Of a DNA stretch of 64,000 bases, positions 8,623 through 17,346 are shown piece after piece. The notes beneath the pieces were generated by a model. The model did not search any database, was not told the DNA's origin, and was given only the letters and a program-made list of their open reading frames with translations. The translations under genes were made by a program, and so were the position numbers. The DNA lies in assembly GCA_913777465.1 (NCBI GenBank), contig CAJYRQ010000083.1, positions 1-64,000 on the forward strand, in the 5' to 3' direction. Each line of letters starts with the position of its first letter. The stretch's first letter is position 1. The DNA comes from an uncultured Chryseobacterium sp. (GTDB lineage: Bacteria; Bacteroidota; Bacteroidia; Flavobacteriales; Weeksellaceae).

Positions 8623-9951
8623 CTATTTTTGAACTTCCGCCAGTGGTTTTACGGCAGACAGTGCACGGGAGGCGACCCAGCCGGCAAACTGGGCACAGGT
8701 GGTGTCAACCAGTTCATCGCGGGTAACTTCCCGTAGGCCCGCTACCAGATCCGATTTGGGAGGCTGTGGCAAAGGCTGGGAGAGGATCAGGCCGGGAACA
8801 ACCGGGTCAAAAGAAATACCACGGTAAAGGTCAACGTGCTGAATAAACAGCTGTGACACATAATCTCTAATTGTTTGCGGAGGAATGTTGATTGTTTTGG
8901 TTCCATCCGAAGTCTGCGGAGTTCCTTCCAACGAATTGTTCCGGATCCTGGTATAAAGAACACCTGATTGGGTAGCGTCATAAACAGCGACCCCCTCCAG
9001 GGCATCCAGAAAGACAGCCGTCCAGAAGTCCGGGGATTTCCCATAGATTTTGGCCACTTTCAGCAGGTCCGGAAGATCCCAGGCGTGGGGAACCACATCA
9101 ATGGAATTCCAATGCATCGTGTTCCAGCTCTGGTATGGGAGCGGCTGCGGCTCCCATCCGGATGGCAGTGCGGGGAAAGTGGTGTTGAAAAGTTCCGCAA
9201 AGTTGGCTTCACCGGGCGTCGGTCCGGCGGTAGGATACACCAGCGTCAATGCGAAGGCATCCAGGTCATTTTTTTGTTTCAGGTAAAGGGCGAGGGTAGG
9301 AGAAAGGGCACCGCCCAGGCTGTGTCCGCAGAAAATAACAGCCGTGTCATCCGCAGGTTTTGTACCGGTCAGGAACTGTTCAAGGCTTGTACCGGGAGCG
9401 GCTGCCGTATCCGGGGAAAGCATTCCGAGAAGGTTCTGAATGCCGGTCGCCGTCCCTTTGGAGATAAACGGGGTACCTTCCACATAAGGCGATGGAGTAA
9501 AGTGGGATGGGTAGAAGGTATTCCAGTTTACCACCGTGGAAACGGAAAAATCCTCATCGCCCCAGTCATATAGGGAATCGGGATTGGTTCCGGCAATTGC
9601 CACCACATAAGCGGGCATCACCTTCGGACTACCGGGAAAGGCCACGGCATCGCACTGGGCAACGAGCAGGGAATTATCGGCAACACCGGTCGGCACGCCG
9701 TTAATTACTTCTTCAAGCACCGCCGGTCCCCATACCAGTTTCCAGTTGCCCAAAACAGGGGTTACCGAAGAGTCAGCAACAGAAGCTGCCTGCGTGGGAA
9801 TCAGAGGCGGAACATCGCTGAGATAAAAAGAAAGGTCTTTTTGAAGCTGCTGCTGAAGTACACTTTCCGGACCGTTATAACCGGCGGCGCGTCCTACGAT
9901 GCAGGCCATTGCGAATACCTGCTGATAAACGTCTAATGTTGGATTGTTCAT
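8623..9951 (-). CDS. Class 3 (fungal-type) lipase family protein
   Basis: This is an alpha/beta-hydrolase of the Lipase_3 type, expected to hydrolyse acylglycerols or similar esters. The nucleophile elbow FCGHSLGGALSP (S211 in GHSLGG) and the preceding strand DDTAVIF are clear. An oxyanion-region motif AYVVAIAGTN lies near 114-123. Downstream Asp/His residues (IDVVPHAWDLPDL, near 290-300) could complete the triad. There is no recognisable signal peptide or T9SS tail, so the enzyme looks cytoplasmic or non-classically exported. It stands alone, convergent with the CRISPR locus. The start ATG (9949-9951) is the only good one at the N-terminus. Substrate unknown. Confidence 0.8.
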   Translation of the reverse strand: MNNPTLDVYQQVFAMACIVGRAAGYNGPESVLQQQLQKDLSFYLSDVPPLIPTQAASVADSSVTPVLGNWKLVWGPAVLEEVINGVPTGVADNSLLVAQCDAVAFPGSPKVMPAYVVAIAGTNPDSLYDWGDEDFSVSTVVNWNTFYPSHFTPSPYVEGTPFISKGTATGIQNLLGMLSPDTAAAPGTSLEQFLTGTKPADDTAVIFCGHSLGGALSPTLALYLKQKNDLDAFALTLVYPTAGPTPGEANFAELFNTTFPALPSGWEPQPLPYQSWNTMHWNSIDVVPHAWDLPDLLKVAKIYGKSPDFWTAVFLDALEGVAVYDATQSGVLYTRIRNNSLEGTPQTSDGTKTINIPPQTIRDYVSQLFIQHVDLYRGISFDPVVPGLILSQPLPQPPKSDLVAGLREVTRDELVDTTCAQFAGWVASRALSAVKPLAEVQK

Positions 9952-10468
9952 GAGTTAAAAGTTTTTAGTTATTAAATTAAAGCCATTGATCATTCTTGCC
10001 GATACCGTTTTACTTGCGGTAAAATGTTTCGGGGAACTGAGGTAAAGGAAGGAAGAAAAACCAAATAAAGGGTAAGTAGAAACAACCAAAGTGAAGAGTA
10101 AGTGTTTGTACTCAAAAGTGGCTTCGAGCAACCTTAGCCAACGTGTTTTGATTTGAATGTAGTCGGTGTTGTAAAGTTCCGGTGCCTGATTTCTCGAAGG
10201 CAGAGGAGTGTGGCTTCGAGGGCCTCAGCCACCGGGAAAGATTCACGTTTGTATCAGTTAAACCACAGATTGACGCAGATTTTCACAGATGATTGTGCAT
10301 AAAGGAATGATACTGATACAACTTTTTATAACTTCCGACTACTTCCGATGACTGAGCGGAGCCGAAGTCACTGTATATGGTTCTGATTGATGTTATTTTA
10401 ATTACCGTTTCAGAGATAAATTTTTAATTCAGAAAATTATTATTTTTATTTCTCAAAAAACATCGACG
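9952..10468. repeat. Intergenic region with copies of a dispersed 'GGCTTCG...CAGCCACC' repeat
   Basis: No gene is visible. Near 10110-10235 lie two imperfect copies of a roughly 95-bp unit that starts with TGGCTTCGAG and contains CTCAGCCACC, a T-rich linker (TTTTGATTTGAATG) and TCTCGAAGGCAGAGGAG. At about 10345-10370 an inverted short copy (ACTGAGCGGAGCCGAAGTCA) occurs. Similar copies lie near 10.8-11.1, 15.1-15.3, 34.96 and 45.9 kb. Confidence 0.6.
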
Positions 10469-10779
10469 ATGAAAGGATTTCTCTATATCCTCCTTTGCTC
10501 CGACGGCAGTTATTATACCGGAAGTACTAACGATCTCGAGCGCAGGCTGGCCCAGCATCAGTCCGGGGAAGGAGCTAACCATACCAAAAAGCGTCTGCCC
10601 GTCCAGCTGATCTATTATGAAGAATATGACCGTATTGATCTTTTTGCCGTGAAAAGCAGATTCAGGGTTGGAGCCGGAGAAAAAAGGAGGCTTTGATTGA
10701 AGGTTGGGATGAAGGTCTTAAAAAAGCAGCAGAATGCATGAACGGAACCCATTGGCGATTTCTGAAAAAAGAGCAGTAA
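10469..10779 (+). pseudogene. GIY-YIG nuclease-superfamily protein (UPF0213/YhbQ-like), frameshifted
   Basis: The N-terminus MKGFLYILLCSDGSYYTGSTND is a clear GIY-YIG start, followed by LERRLAQHQSG and HTKKRLPVQLIYYEEY, as in the small single-domain YhbQ family. After residue 57 the frame breaks at a TTTTT run (10641-10645) and the ORF stops at 10696. Reading one frame over restores the family's C-terminal half: CREKQIQGWSRRKKEAL, then a short linker, then AECMNGTHWRFLKKEQ, with the stop at 10777-10779. A single missing base in the T run explains this. It is either a true pseudogene or a sequencing or phase-variation site. The intact product would be about 103 aa. Confidence 0.8.
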
Positions 10780-11103
10780 GTGGCTTCGGCTCCGCTCAGC
10801 CACCATGTGTTGAATTGAGTTTTGTCTATGTTATGAAGATCTGATGCTTGAGGTTCCCGAAGGCATAGGAGTATGGCTTCGAGTGACCTCAGCCACCGTG
10901 TTTTGATTTAATAGTTGTCGGTGTTGTGAAGTCCTGATGCCTGAAATTTTCAGAAACGAGGAAGGTATCGGCTCCGCTCAGTCCCATTTGATACATCGGT
11001 TTAAACAGAATGAGCTGTTTTTAACATGGATTAAATAATCACTTACTTAATCCCATTTTACAACTTCTGACTACCTCCGGTGGCTGAGCGGAGCCGAAGT
11101 CAC
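10780..11103. repeat. Dispersed repeat copies between GIY-YIG and fucosidase genes
   Basis: Direct copies of the TGGCTTCGGCTCCGCTCAGCCACC family begin near 10782 and 10876, with a partial one near 10968. An inverted copy at 11078-11103 overlaps the 3' end of the fucosidase gene. Between the copies runs the same linker type (TTGAATTGAGTTTTGTC, then GATGCTTGAGGTTCCCGAAGG) seen at 10.1 and 15.2 kb. No gene is visible here outside the fucosidase end. Confidence 0.6.
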
Positions 11104-13209
11104 CGGAATCACCCCTATTTCAGCCACGGTACACGAATTTCCGGAGATCAGTCTTTCAGCAGTAAAACGGATATAACGTGCGGAGACCGGCTGTCTAAAA
11201 ATAACCTGCTGCTCAAACGGGCTGGCTTTGATGTTGGAAAATTCACCTTCCGCCGCGCGCTGCCACCGGGAGCCGTCGGTGCTGGTTTCGATACGGTAAT
11301 GGCTGATGGTGCCGTCTGATTTTCCGTCCTGTCGGGGCAGATAAACAAAACCCTTCAGGGAATACTGTTTTTTCAGATACACAATAATTTCTGCTTGGGA
11401 TGAACTGGTGCTGAGCGCACTTTGCCAGAACGTTTCCGGATTATCATCAATAGCATATGCTAATGGATGGTCAGCATTTGTATTTTTGGGACCGATGATT
11501 TCCCAACCGGATTTTACCGGACCGAACCGGAGAACGGCGGTTTCGCTTTGCTGACCGTTGTTGACAGAGATCGCCTTTACTGTTCCATCATCAGGCTGTT
11601 TAAAAGGCTGATCGTATCTTAATGATTTCAGAGTTGGGATGCTGCCGTCGAGGGTATAGTAAATAGTTGAGCCAGCGTCTGCTGAGGACAGGGTGATTTT
11701 TCCTTCAGGACTTCTCCGGATCATAGGTTTAGCAATCATCACCGGTTCGTTATACAGGCCGAAGTCACTCAGCGCTATGGCTGCCGGCAATCGGGTAATA
11801 GTCAGGCGTATTTTACCGGTGGTGATCCGTTCAGGGAGACGGATCAGTCGGTTGGGACCGATACTGGTGGCCGAGGCAATTTTCTTCCAGGTTCCGTTGA
11901 GCAATGCTTCCACCTCAAAAGCTTCGATCCGCTGGCCCAGTTTTATATTTTCCCGTAAACGGATGATGTTAAAGGTTTTTTCAGCAGGAAGGGTAACGGT
12001 AAGCTGAGGGGTAGTGACTTCATCATCCGTGGCCCAATACGAATACCGGTCCTGATCGAGCAGATGTTGCGGACCATATTGGGAAAGGTTGTTTCCGCGG
12101 ACATTGCTTGCCTGTAAAACGGCACCTTCCGCAAGATTGACGGCAAAAGTCTGTTTCAGCAGCTTGCCGAATTGCTGAAGGGAACTGACATCTTCAGGAT
12201 CCAGCTGTCCCTTGGGATTGGGAGAAAGACCCAGGTCCAGATTGGCGCCCCGGCCTACGCTTTTGTAATAAAGATCCAGCAGTTCGGCCGGTGTCTTTAC
12301 CCTGCTGTTTTCGCGGTCATGGTAGAACCAGCCCGGACGTAGGGAAACATCACATTCTGCGGGCATCCAGTACTTGCCGTTCCGGGTGCCTTCAATGCCC
12401 AGTTCATATTTCGTAAAACCGTTGGAAGGCTTTTTCCCTTCTTCAGGCGCCTGAGGTTCGTAAGTCGCCCAGCAGGTTTCCCCGGCATGGCCTTCCTCAT
12501 TACCGACCCAGCGGACATCCGGTCCAACGTCCCCGAAAATCACGGCTTCCGGCTGCATGCGCCGGGTAATGGCCCAGGTAGCCGGCCAGTTGTAATACGT
12601 TGCCCGGTCGATTTTCCGGGTTTCACGGGCGTTTCCGTAGTAGCCGTCTCCGCCGTTGGCCCCGTCGTGCCATGAGGTAAACAGGTTCCCGTAACGGCTG
12701 TACAGCTCCTGAAGCTGTTTCCGGTACATTTCGATATAGGCGGGCGTGCCGTAGAGCGGACTGTTGCGGTCCCACGGCGAGCAGTAAATGCCCATTTTCA
12801 TGCCCAGCTTTTCACAGGCTTTCTGATATTCTTTTACAATATCGCCTTTCCCGTTTTTCCACTGGCTTTTTTTAATGCTGTAATCCGTGGTTTCGGTAGG
12901 CCACAGGCAGAGTCCGTCATGGTGTTTCGCCACAACGATGATCCCTTTGAACCCACCGGCTTTCGCTGCCGAAACAATTTGTTGTGCATCAAATTTTCCC
13001 GGATTGATCAGGGCAGGGTTTTCATCTCCGTAACCCCATTCCTTATCGGTATAAGTGGCACTGCCGTAATGGACGATGCAATACATTTCCATCTCATGCC
13101 ATTTCAGCTGTGCTTCGGTCGGAAGAGCTCCGTAGGGCTGCATTGGTTTTTGTGCATGCCCGGATATCATGGCTAAAATGATTCCGAAGGTGAGTATCCG
13201 TTTCTTCAT
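11071..13209 (-). CDS. GH29 alpha-L-fucosidase with C-terminal discoidin-type domains
   Basis: This secreted exo-glycosidase removes alpha-L-fucose from glycans. A signal peptide covers 1-19 (MKKRILTFGIILAMISGHA). The GH29 catalytic domain runs to about 350, with AKHHDGLCLWPT near 94-105 and FTSWHDGANGG, where D182 is the predicted nucleophile. F5/8-type (CBM32-like) beta-sandwich segments lie about 375-490 and 580-700, separated by a chitobiase C-terminal-like segment (GSTIYYTLDGSIPT, near 518-531). The form resembles the 1,3/1,4-fucosidase branch of GH29. Its start overlaps the stop of the GH35 gene by 4 nt, so the two are translationally coupled. The last residues (SAPLSHRR) are encoded by a dispersed repeat. 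Confidence 0.92.
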   Translation of the reverse strand: MKKRILTFGIILAMISGHAQKPMQPYGALPTEAQLKWHEMEMYCIVHYGSATYTDKEWGYGDENPALINPGKFDAQQIVSAAKAGGFKGIIVVAKHHDGLCLWPTETTDYSIKKSQWKNGKGDIVKEYQKACEKLGMKMGIYCSPWDRNSPLYGTPAYIEMYRKQLQELYSRYGNLFTSWHDGANGGDGYYGNARETRKIDRATYYNWPATWAITRRMQPEAVIFGDVGPDVRWVGNEEGHAGETCWATYEPQAPEEGKKPSNGFTKYELGIEGTRNGKYWMPAECDVSLRPGWFYHDRENSRVKTPAELLDLYYKSVGRGANLDLGLSPNPKGQLDPEDVSSLQQFGKLLKQTFAVNLAEGAVLQASNVRGNNLSQYGPQHLLDQDRYSYWATDDEVTTPQLTVTLPAEKTFNIIRLRENIKLGQRIEAFEVEALLNGTWKKIASATSIGPNRLIRLPERITTGKIRLTITRLPAAIALSDFGLYNEPVMIAKPMIRRSPEGKITLSSADAGSTIYYTLDGSIPTLKSLRYDQPFKQPDDGTVKAISVNNGQQSETAVLRFGPVKSGWEIIGPKNTNADHPLAYAIDDNPETFWQSALSTSSSQAEIIVYLKKQYSLKGFVYLPRQDGKSDGTISHYRIETSTDGSRWQRAAEGEFSNIKASPFEQQVIFRQPVSARYIRFTAERLISGNSCTVAEIGVIPVTSAPLSHRR

Positions 13210-15047
13210 TTCTCAGCCTTTATGTTTTGATCTAAAATCGAATGGTCCAGGGAGGGAAGTGCCGTATGCCCGGCTTGAACCTCATCGAAAACAATTACTT
13301 CATTCCTTCCTTTTTTCAGCCAGCACGCCGGAACATAAAGAGTCTGCTGCGGGCCGATGTTCCAGTATTTGCCCAGGTGATGGCCGTTCAGGAAAACAAA
13401 ACCTTTCCCGAAGGTGCGCATATCCAGATAAGTATCTCCCACTTGCTGAAGGGTAAAACTTCCTTTGTACAAAGCAGGATGGCCGGTTTTCTGATCTTTA
13501 TTTTTACTGAAAGAAAATTTCCCAGTCGTTTTAAAAGGGAAACGGTACATGTTCCAGCCGGAAATTACCCGGCCGTCAATCGAAACCGATCCGGTAATGC
13601 CGTGCCGGTTGTCATTCAGGAACGGGCCGTAATTGATCCGCCCGTTGTTTTCCACCCAAAGATCGAGGACGGCATCCGGGGAAATTCCGGTCAGGTTCAT
13701 CGAGTCCTGCTTCAGCCTGCGGTCGAGGCTTCCCAGGTATTTTCCGTCGACGTACACCTGCGCGTAATCCCTGAGCTCTTTCAGCTTCAGCAGGCCTCCT
13801 TTTTTGATTTTGGTGCGGTACAAAACAAAACCGTAAGCCTGGTCCAGATCCTCAAACGTTAAAGGCTTTACAGACGTTTCCGGTTTCGGAAGCTGACTGA
13901 AAACATCAGCGTACTGTTCCAGGGCAATATCCGGCATCTTTATGGCAGGCTTAGTCTGAGGAACTGGCGGTAAAGTTTCCCCTGCCGGAAGATAGCCCGC
14001 AATCACTTTCCGGAACGCATAAAATTTTTCCGTCGGGTTTCCGGCTTCATCCAGCGGGGCATCGTAGTCGTAGCTGGAAACCTGGGGCGAATACGGATTG
14101 TCTTTGTTCATATTCGCACCGTTCATGAATCCGCGGGTGGTCCCACCGTGGAACATATACATATTGACGGAAATGCCGGCAGCCAGCAGTTTGTCCAGGG
14201 TTTTTGCCGACTGTTCCGCAGATACGTCCGCATGCTTTTTGCCCCAGTCGTCGAACCATCCGGGATACCATTCCGCCACATAATACGGCCCTTTGCCGTT
14301 ATGGTATTTGTTGATCAGGGTTTTGACCTGTGCCGGATCTTCGAGTCCGTTAACCGCCGGAAGGTAGCCGGGCAGGTAACCCTTCGGCATCTGGTCGGCA
14401 CCGTCGCAGGTGAAAAGGATGCCGTCGAAACCGGCTTCCCTGAAGATTTTCCGGTTCAGGTCCAGGTAGGTTTTATCGTTGCTGTAGGATCCGTATTCGT
14501 TTTCGATCTGGATCATCAGGATATTCCCGCCGTGGGTAACTTGAAGCGGGATCAGCTGCTTCGTCAGCGCTTTGATGTAGCGGGTGTAGGCGGAGATAAA
14601 CTTCGGATCGGTGCTTCTTACCTGCATGTTCCGGTCTTTCAGCAGCCACCAAGGATATCCGCCGAATTCCCACTCCGCACAGACGTAAGGGCTTGGACGT
14701 AAAACCACCCAAAGGCCTTCTTCTTGGGCTACCTTCACAAATTCCGCAATATCATTATTCCCGCTGAAATCATAGACACCCGGCGTTTCTTCATGTACGT
14801 TCCAGAACACATAGGTTCCGATGGTATTCAGTCCCATCGCTTTCGCCATCTTCATCCGTTCGCGCCACAACTCCCTTGGAATGCGGGGATAATGCATCTC
14901 GCCGGAAATCATCTGCAGCGGTTTCCCGTCCAGTAAAAAATCGGCATCGCCCAATGCAAAACTATGCCGCACCGGCTGCTGGGCCGAACAAAAAAATCCT
15001 GCCCCGCAAAGGAAAAAGAAACTCAAAATAGCGTAAAGTCTGCTCAT
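13206..15047 (-). CDS. GH35 beta-galactosidase
   Basis: This exo-beta-galactosidase of family GH35 is predicted to be exported: a hydrophobic signal (about 1-22, YAILSFFFLCGAGFFCSA) precedes the mature start. The TIM barrel shows the family hallmarks GEMHYPRIPRELW (49-61), YVCAEWEFGGYP, IENEYGSY with acid/base E184, and VAEWYPGWFDDWG with nucleophile E259. The C-terminal half contains jelly-roll carbohydrate-binding segments ending in a galactose-binding-like region (GKGFVFLNGHHLGKYWNIGPQQTLYVP). It is the first gene of a two-gene operon with the GH29 fucosidase, suggesting joint trimming of galactose- and fucose-capped glycans. No susC/susD pair is adjacent. Confidence 0.94.
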   Translation of the reverse strand: MSRLYAILSFFFLCGAGFFCSAQQPVRHSFALGDADFLLDGKPLQMISGEMHYPRIPRELWRERMKMAKAMGLNTIGTYVFWNVHEETPGVYDFSGNNDIAEFVKVAQEEGLWVVLRPSPYVCAEWEFGGYPWWLLKDRNMQVRSTDPKFISAYTRYIKALTKQLIPLQVTHGGNILMIQIENEYGSYSNDKTYLDLNRKIFREAGFDGILFTCDGADQMPKGYLPGYLPAVNGLEDPAQVKTLINKYHNGKGPYYVAEWYPGWFDDWGKKHADVSAEQSAKTLDKLLAAGISVNMYMFHGGTTRGFMNGANMNKDNPYSPQVSSYDYDAPLDEAGNPTEKFYAFRKVIAGYLPAGETLPPVPQTKPAIKMPDIALEQYADVFSQLPKPETSVKPLTFEDLDQAYGFVLYRTKIKKGGLLKLKELRDYAQVYVDGKYLGSLDRRLKQDSMNLTGISPDAVLDLWVENNGRINYGPFLNDNRHGITGSVSIDGRVISGWNMYRFPFKTTGKFSFSKNKDQKTGHPALYKGSFTLQQVGDTYLDMRTFGKGFVFLNGHHLGKYWNIGPQQTLYVPACWLKKGRNEVIVFDEVQAGHTALPSLDHSILDQNIKAEK

Positions 15048-15423
15048 CTCGGATCGCTCATTTTAGAAACGCTTAAATTAATCCAAAACCGGCAATACCA
15101 CAAATTCAAATGATGATTTGTGGGAATTCTAAAATGGTGTGGCTTCGGCTCCGCTCAGCCGCCGGTGTTTGATTAGATTTTTGTCATTGTTGGGAGAGTC
15201 CGATGCCTGAGGTTCTCGAAGGCAGAGGAATGTGGCTTCGAGTGCCTCAGCCACCGGTGTTTGATTTGATTGTTGTCATTGTCGGGAGAGCCCGATGCCT
15301 GAGGTTCTCGAAGGCGGAGGAATTTTGGCTTCAACCATTTCTAAATATGACCTGAATAATAATTTTACGGTTTCCCGTAATAGTGAAATCGTTTTTTTAT
15401 CTATATTTGAAAAAACTTTAACC
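15048..15423. repeat. Two tandem copies of the ~94-bp dispersed repeat
   Basis: Two copies begin at about 15139 and 15233 (94 bp apart), each with TGTGGCTTCG, CTCAGCC, CCGGTGTTTGATT, TTGTCATTGT and CCTGAGGTTCTCGAAGGC. The first carries the GGCTCCGCTCAGCCGCC form, the second GAGTGCCTCAGCCACC. No gene is visible in the gap; the last ~70 bp should hold the promoter of the following small gene. Confidence 0.65.
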
Positions 15424-15669
15424 GTGAAAAAACTGTTTTTCCTGACCGCCCTCTGTGGCATCCTTTCCTTCCTGCACGCGCAGACCACTCCCAAATTTGT
15501 CTACGCTGAGATCGTAGGTGAATCGAGATTCCTCAGCAATAAAGTGACCGTGTCTATTGATTACGGGCAGGCAACTTCGTTTTTTGAGAATACGAAAGTC
15601 AAGAATGAAGACGGCAGCAACCGGAAGTTTAATTCCATGGTGGATGCGATGAATGGGAAAAGTCAATAG
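15424..15669 (+). CDS. Small secreted hypothetical protein, probably truncated
   Basis: A GTG start at 15424 gives an 81-aa protein with a clean signal peptide (VKKLFFLTALCGILSFLHAQ, about 1-20) and a mature part TTPKFVYAEIVGESRFLSNKVTVSIDYGQAT. I chose GTG because the upstream in-frame sequence belongs to the repeat. The protein resembles a family of small exported Flavobacteriia proteins which, as I remember it, continues past the MVDAMN stretch for another 30-40 residues; here it stops six codons after that. It may therefore be a 3'-truncated remnant. Function unknown. Confidence 0.55.
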   Translation: MKKLFFLTALCGILSFLHAQTTPKFVYAEIVGESRFLSNKVTVSIDYGQATSFFENTKVKNEDGSNRKFNSMVDAMNGKSQ

Positions 15670-15780
15670 GTTATAAATTTGAAAAATAGAATCTGATCAT
15701 CCATCTGAAAATTAAAATTTATCTCTGAAATTATCATAGAATACCGATATATTTGTGTTTTAATAGATCAAGACTAGACA

Positions 15781-17346
15781 ATGGCGAAGAAGACTGCTGT
15801 AAAAACCAAAAGTACCGAAGAAATCCTCTGGGATTCAGCTAATAAATTACGGGGTTCTGTGGAACCTTCCGAATATAAACACGTGGTGTTGAGTTTAATT
15901 TTCCTCAAATTTGCGAATGACAAATTTGTGAAAAGGAGACAGGAACTCATTGACCAACACAAAGAAGCCTTTCTGGACATTCCTGAGTTTTACCAGGCGG
16001 AAAATATTTTTTACCTGACGGAAGAATCCCGCTGGACTTTCATCATGGAGAATGCCAAACAGGAAAATATCACCCTGATTGTAGACTCTGCCCTGAAAAC
16101 CATTGAACGAACCAATAAATCCCTGGAAGGCGCGTTGCCCGATAATTATTTTTCCCGTCTCGGACTGGATCAGTCCAAGTTATCGGCTTTGCTGGACACC
16201 ATCAACAATATCGATACCCTGAAAGACGAGGCCCACGATATCGTAGGCCGTGTGTATGAATATTTCCTGAGCAAATTTGCGATTGCCGAAGGAAAAGGAA
16301 AGGGTGAGTTTTATACGCCGAAATCCATTGTTAATCTGATTGCGGAAATGATAGAACCGTACAAAGGCAAAATCTATGACCCTTCCTGCGGTTCAGGCGG
16401 CATGTTTGTACAGTCGCTGAAGTTTATTGAAAAGCATAAGGGAAATAAAAAAGACATTTCCATCTATGGTCAGGAGCTGACGAATACCACCTATAAACTG
16501 GCTAAGATGAACCTTGCCATCCGTGGGATTTCTTCCAATCTGGGAAATAAAGCGGCAGATACCTTTGGCGACGACCAGCACAAAGACCTGAAAGCCGACT
16601 ATATCATGGCCAACCCGCCTTTTAATCTGAAAGACTGGCGGGCGGACAGCGAACTGATCAATGATCCGAGATGGGCAGGCTATGAAATACCCCCAAAATC
16701 CAATGCCAATTACGCGTGGATTCTGAATATGATCTCCAAGCTGTCCCAGAACGGTGTTGCCGGATTTATTTTGGCCAACGGTGCTTTGAGCGGCGGTGGT
16801 GAAGAATATAAAATCCGGAAACAGATTATTGAAAATGATCTGGTGGAAGCAATTATCATCCTACCCAGAGCTATGTTTTATTCAACCGATATTTCGGTAA
16901 CGCTTTGGATCCTGAACCGCAATAAAAGCGAACGAACTTTTGAAGTGAATGATGGTGTCAAAAACTACCGAAACCGCAAAGGAGAAGTATTGTTTATGGA
17001 TCTGCGCCAGAAAGGGGAGCCGTTTGAAAAGAAGTTCATTCATTTTGGCGAAGGAGAGATTACGGCTATTGCTACGCATTATCACAACTGGCAACAAATC
17101 CATTGGGAAGAAACCTATCAAGATATTCCCGAATACTCCTACAGCGCCAGTCTGGAAGATATCCGTAAAAAAGATTATTCTTTGGTGCCGAGTAAATATA
17201 TTGAATTTGTAAACCGTGATGAAAGTCTGGATTATGCTGAGCAGATGCAAAGTTTACAGAATGATTTAAAAGAACTGTTTCAGCAGGAAAGCCAATTGAA
17301 AGAGGAGGTTTCCAATGTTTTTAAAGCTTTGGGATATGAGTTATAA
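15781..17346 (+). CDS. hsdM: Type I restriction-modification methyltransferase subunit HsdM
   Basis: HsdM transfers a methyl group from SAM to adenine in the site recognised by HsdS. It is needed both for protection (M2S) and for the restriction complex (R2M2S). An N-terminal helical domain (1-150) precedes the Rossmann methyltransferase domain. SAM-binding motif I DPSCGSGGMF is at 200-209 and catalytic motif IV NPPF at 278-281, the N6-adenine type. FYTPKSIVNLIAEM, just before motif I, is typical of HsdM. At 521 aa the length is normal. It overlaps the HsdS gene by up to 32 nt. Composition is balanced, unlike the AT-rich hsdS and ATPase gene that follow. Confidence 0.96.
   Translation: MAKKTAVKTKSTEEILWDSANKLRGSVEPSEYKHVVLSLIFLKFANDKFVKRRQELIDQHKEAFLDIPEFYQAENIFYLTEESRWTFIMENAKQENITLIVDSALKTIERTNKSLEGALPDNYFSRLGLDQSKLSALLDTINNIDTLKDEAHDIVGRVYEYFLSKFAIAEGKGKGEFYTPKSIVNLIAEMIEPYKGKIYDPSCGSGGMFVQSLKFIEKHKGNKKDISIYGQELTNTTYKLAKMNLAIRGISSNLGNKAADTFGDDQHKDLKADYIMANPPFNLKDWRADSELINDPRWAGYEIPPKSNANYAWILNMISKLSQNGVAGFILANGALSGGGEEYKIRKQIIENDLVEAIIILPRAMFYSTDISVTLWILNRNKSERTFEVNDGVKNYRNRKGEVLFMDLRQKGEPFEKKFIHFGEGEITAIATHYHNWQQIHWEETYQDIPEYSYSASLEDIRKKDYSLVPSKYIEFVNRDESLDYAEQMQSLQNDLKELFQQESQLKEEVSNVFKALGYEL

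Noticed and set aside
8968-9704. Plus-strand frames opposite the lipase (up to 201 aa)
   Set aside because: Arg/Gly-rich shadow translations; the minus-strand lipase has the GHSLGG motif.
15295-15423. Longer N-terminus for the small secreted protein
   Set aside because: The added residues come from the dispersed repeat, and a signal peptide starts exactly at the GTG.
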